Source: Nitrospiria bacterium | Lineage (GTDB): Bacteria > Nitrospirota > CAKKRA01 > 9FT-COMBO-42-15 | NCBI GenBank assembly: GCA_919902475.1 | Contig: CAKKRA010000263.1 | Span: 1 to 14,192, forward strand | Length of the DNA: 14,192 nt | Direction of reading: 5' to 3' | In this document: in pieces, positions 13,361-14,192 of the stretch | Position numbering within the stretch: the first letter of the stretch is position 1 | How the letters are laid out: every line of letters begins with the position of its first letter | Program-made: the position numbers and the translations under genes | The notes under the pieces: generated by a model | Told to the model about the DNA's origin: nothing | Seen by the model: only the letters and a program-made list of their open reading frames with translations | Databases searched by the model: none

Positions 13361-14014
13361 ATGGATAAGAATAATTTTATAGAGATAGATTCTGTTTTGG
13401 TTGATCCAAAAATATTTACAACGCCATATTTATGCGATGTTGAGAAGTATGAGTGCAAGTCTATGTGCTGCTACAGGGCATGCATAGTCCCTGAAAGCGA
13501 GATTAAGCAGGTCAGAAGGCATCTGAAGGGCATTGAATCATTTTTAAGCAAAGAAAACAGGGATGTGATTAAGAAAAATGGGTTTGTTGCAAGGTGCGAG
13601 AAACAATGTCCGCAAGGCTGCGAGATACATCCTGACGAGGCAAGGGCAGTAAGAAGGCTGTTTGAAGAAAGCGAGGAGTTTAAATGCTTCCTTATATATG
13701 AAGGTGCATGCGTTTTTCTTTATACAAATAAGCAGGGCTTGAAATACTGCGCTATCCATACCTATGCAATGGACAAGGGCATGCAGTGGGAGGCCTTTAA
13801 GATGAAGGACTGTGTTCAGTATCCATTATCAGTGTATATGAAGGATGGTAAGAATGTCCTCACCATACAGGATACGCCGTTTCTTGAGCATATACCCTGC
13901 ATGAAGGACAAGACAGGCGAGCCAATGTATAAGAGCCTTGAAAAGACTATAACAACCCTGCTTGGCAAGGGATTTAATGATAAACTGCAGAGGTATGCAC
14001 AGCGATTAAGATAA
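13361..14014 (+). CDS. Cysteine-rich DUF3109 / YkgJ-like protein
   Basis: The product has 217 residues with 13 cysteines and no signal peptide or membrane helix, so it is cytoplasmic. 'IDSVLVDPKIFTTPYLCD' (9-26) followed by Cys32, Cys36-Cys37 and Cys41 matches the DUF3109 opening. Later blocks are 'CEKQCPQGC' (79-87), 'GACVFLYTNKQGLKYCAIH' (115-133) and 'DCVQYPL' (150-156). Proteins of this group are thought to bind iron, zinc or an Fe-S cluster through these cysteines, but their biochemical role is not known. I chose the ATG at 13361 because homology begins immediately after it. The frame stays open upstream to 13157, but that part is low-complexity and overlaps the spe promoter. The ribosome-binding site is weak. 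It is divergent from the spe operon. Confidence 0.8.
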   Translation: MDKNNFIEIDSVLVDPKIFTTPYLCDVEKYECKSMCCYRACIVPESEIKQVRRHLKGIESFLSKENRDVIKKNGFVARCEKQCPQGCEIHPDEARAVRRLFEESEEFKCFLIYEGACVFLYTNKQGLKYCAIHTYAMDKGMQWEAFKMKDCVQYPLSVYMKDGKNVLTIQDTPFLEHIPCMKDKTGEPMYKSLEKTITTLLGKGFNDKLQRYAQRLR

Positions 14015-14078
14015 ATATGATATGAGCTCGTACCCGTTTGCAGTCTATACGCATCAAGATTAAATATGTTATTTTTGC

Positions 14079-14106
14079 TTGACAAAGATTCATAGATAAC
14101 TATAAT
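14079..14106 (+). promoter_or_regulatory. Perfect-consensus sigma-70-type promoter for the last gene
   Basis: TTGACA (14079-14084), a 16-base spacer and TATAAT (14101-14106) match both hexamers exactly. The expected start near 14113 leaves a leader of about eight bases before the ATG at 14121. This separates the last gene from the DUF3109 gene as its own transcription unit. Confidence 0.7.
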
Positions 14107-14120
14107 GGTTAAACTATATT

Positions 14121-14192
14121 ATGAAGATTATAAAGGCTGAAAAGATAATACTCTCCTTTTTAATAGCAGCAGTATTAGCGCTTAATATTGTC
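14121..14192 (+). CDS. Start of a membrane or secreted protein (3' partial)
   Basis: Twenty-four codons run off the right edge: 'MKIIKAEK' and then a hydrophobic stretch 'IILSFLIAAVLALNIV'. This is a positively charged start followed by a helix, as in a signal peptide or N-terminal anchor. There is no recognisable Shine-Dalgarno sequence, consistent with the very short leader predicted from the consensus promoter upstream. The function cannot be judged from this fragment. Confidence 0.5.
   Translation, partial: MKIIKAEKIILSFLIAAVLALNIV

Overview
The window reads as a chromosomal segment of an uncultured-looking Gram-negative bacterium. Lipoprotein and C-terminal surface-sorting signals, BioW-type pimeloyl-CoA synthesis, ClpC, a class 1B SpeD and palindromic intergenic repeats together recall Desulfobacterota or Nitrospirota-like lineages. 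That assignment is an inference; there is no rRNA or phylogenetic marker to fix it. Stop codons TAA and TGA are both used normally.

Layout. (1) 2-3562, plus strand: one uninterrupted reading frame, open at the left edge, strings together three surface-protein modules. These are the tail of a first protein with a C-terminal sorting signal, a right-handed beta-helix protein with its own signal peptide and sorting signal, and a lipoprotein-type beta-helix protein ending in a fibronectin-III-like domain. No stop codon separates them. Base composition switches sharply inside this stretch. (2) 3584-5567, minus strand: biotin genes bioB then bioW, separated by a nested palindromic repeat. (3) 5806-8238, plus strand: clpC, divergent from bioB, with its own consensus promoter. 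(4) 8402-10113, plus strand: a membrane-anchored TPR protein overlapping by one base with a membrane-anchored divergent polysaccharide deacetylase. A repeat-rich spacer lies between this pair and clpC. (5) 10114-12901, minus strand: a compact polyamine operon, speD - speE-like aminopropyltransferase - speA-like arginine decarboxylase. It has a long, hairpin-rich leader (12902 to about 13130) and a consensus promoter. (6) 13361-14014, plus strand: a cysteine-rich DUF3109/YkgJ-like protein, followed by a perfect-consensus promoter and the first 24 codons of a membrane or secreted protein running off the right edge.

How the genes relate. BioW makes pimeloyl-CoA and BioB performs the last step of biotin synthesis; the middle enzymes (BioF, A, D) are not here. 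In the spe operon, the decarboxylase should supply agmatine, SpeD the aminopropyl donor, and the synthase joins them to a polyamine. The synthase resembles the thermospermine/agmatine aminopropyltransferase branch, and no agmatinase is in the operon. ClpC is a general protein-quality unfoldase.

The most unusual item is the stop-free chain of secreted modules. Every internal junction pairs an outgoing sorting helix with a new incoming signal peptide, so it would be topologically workable as a processed polyprotein. A strong ribosome-binding site at the first junction equally allows separate translation.
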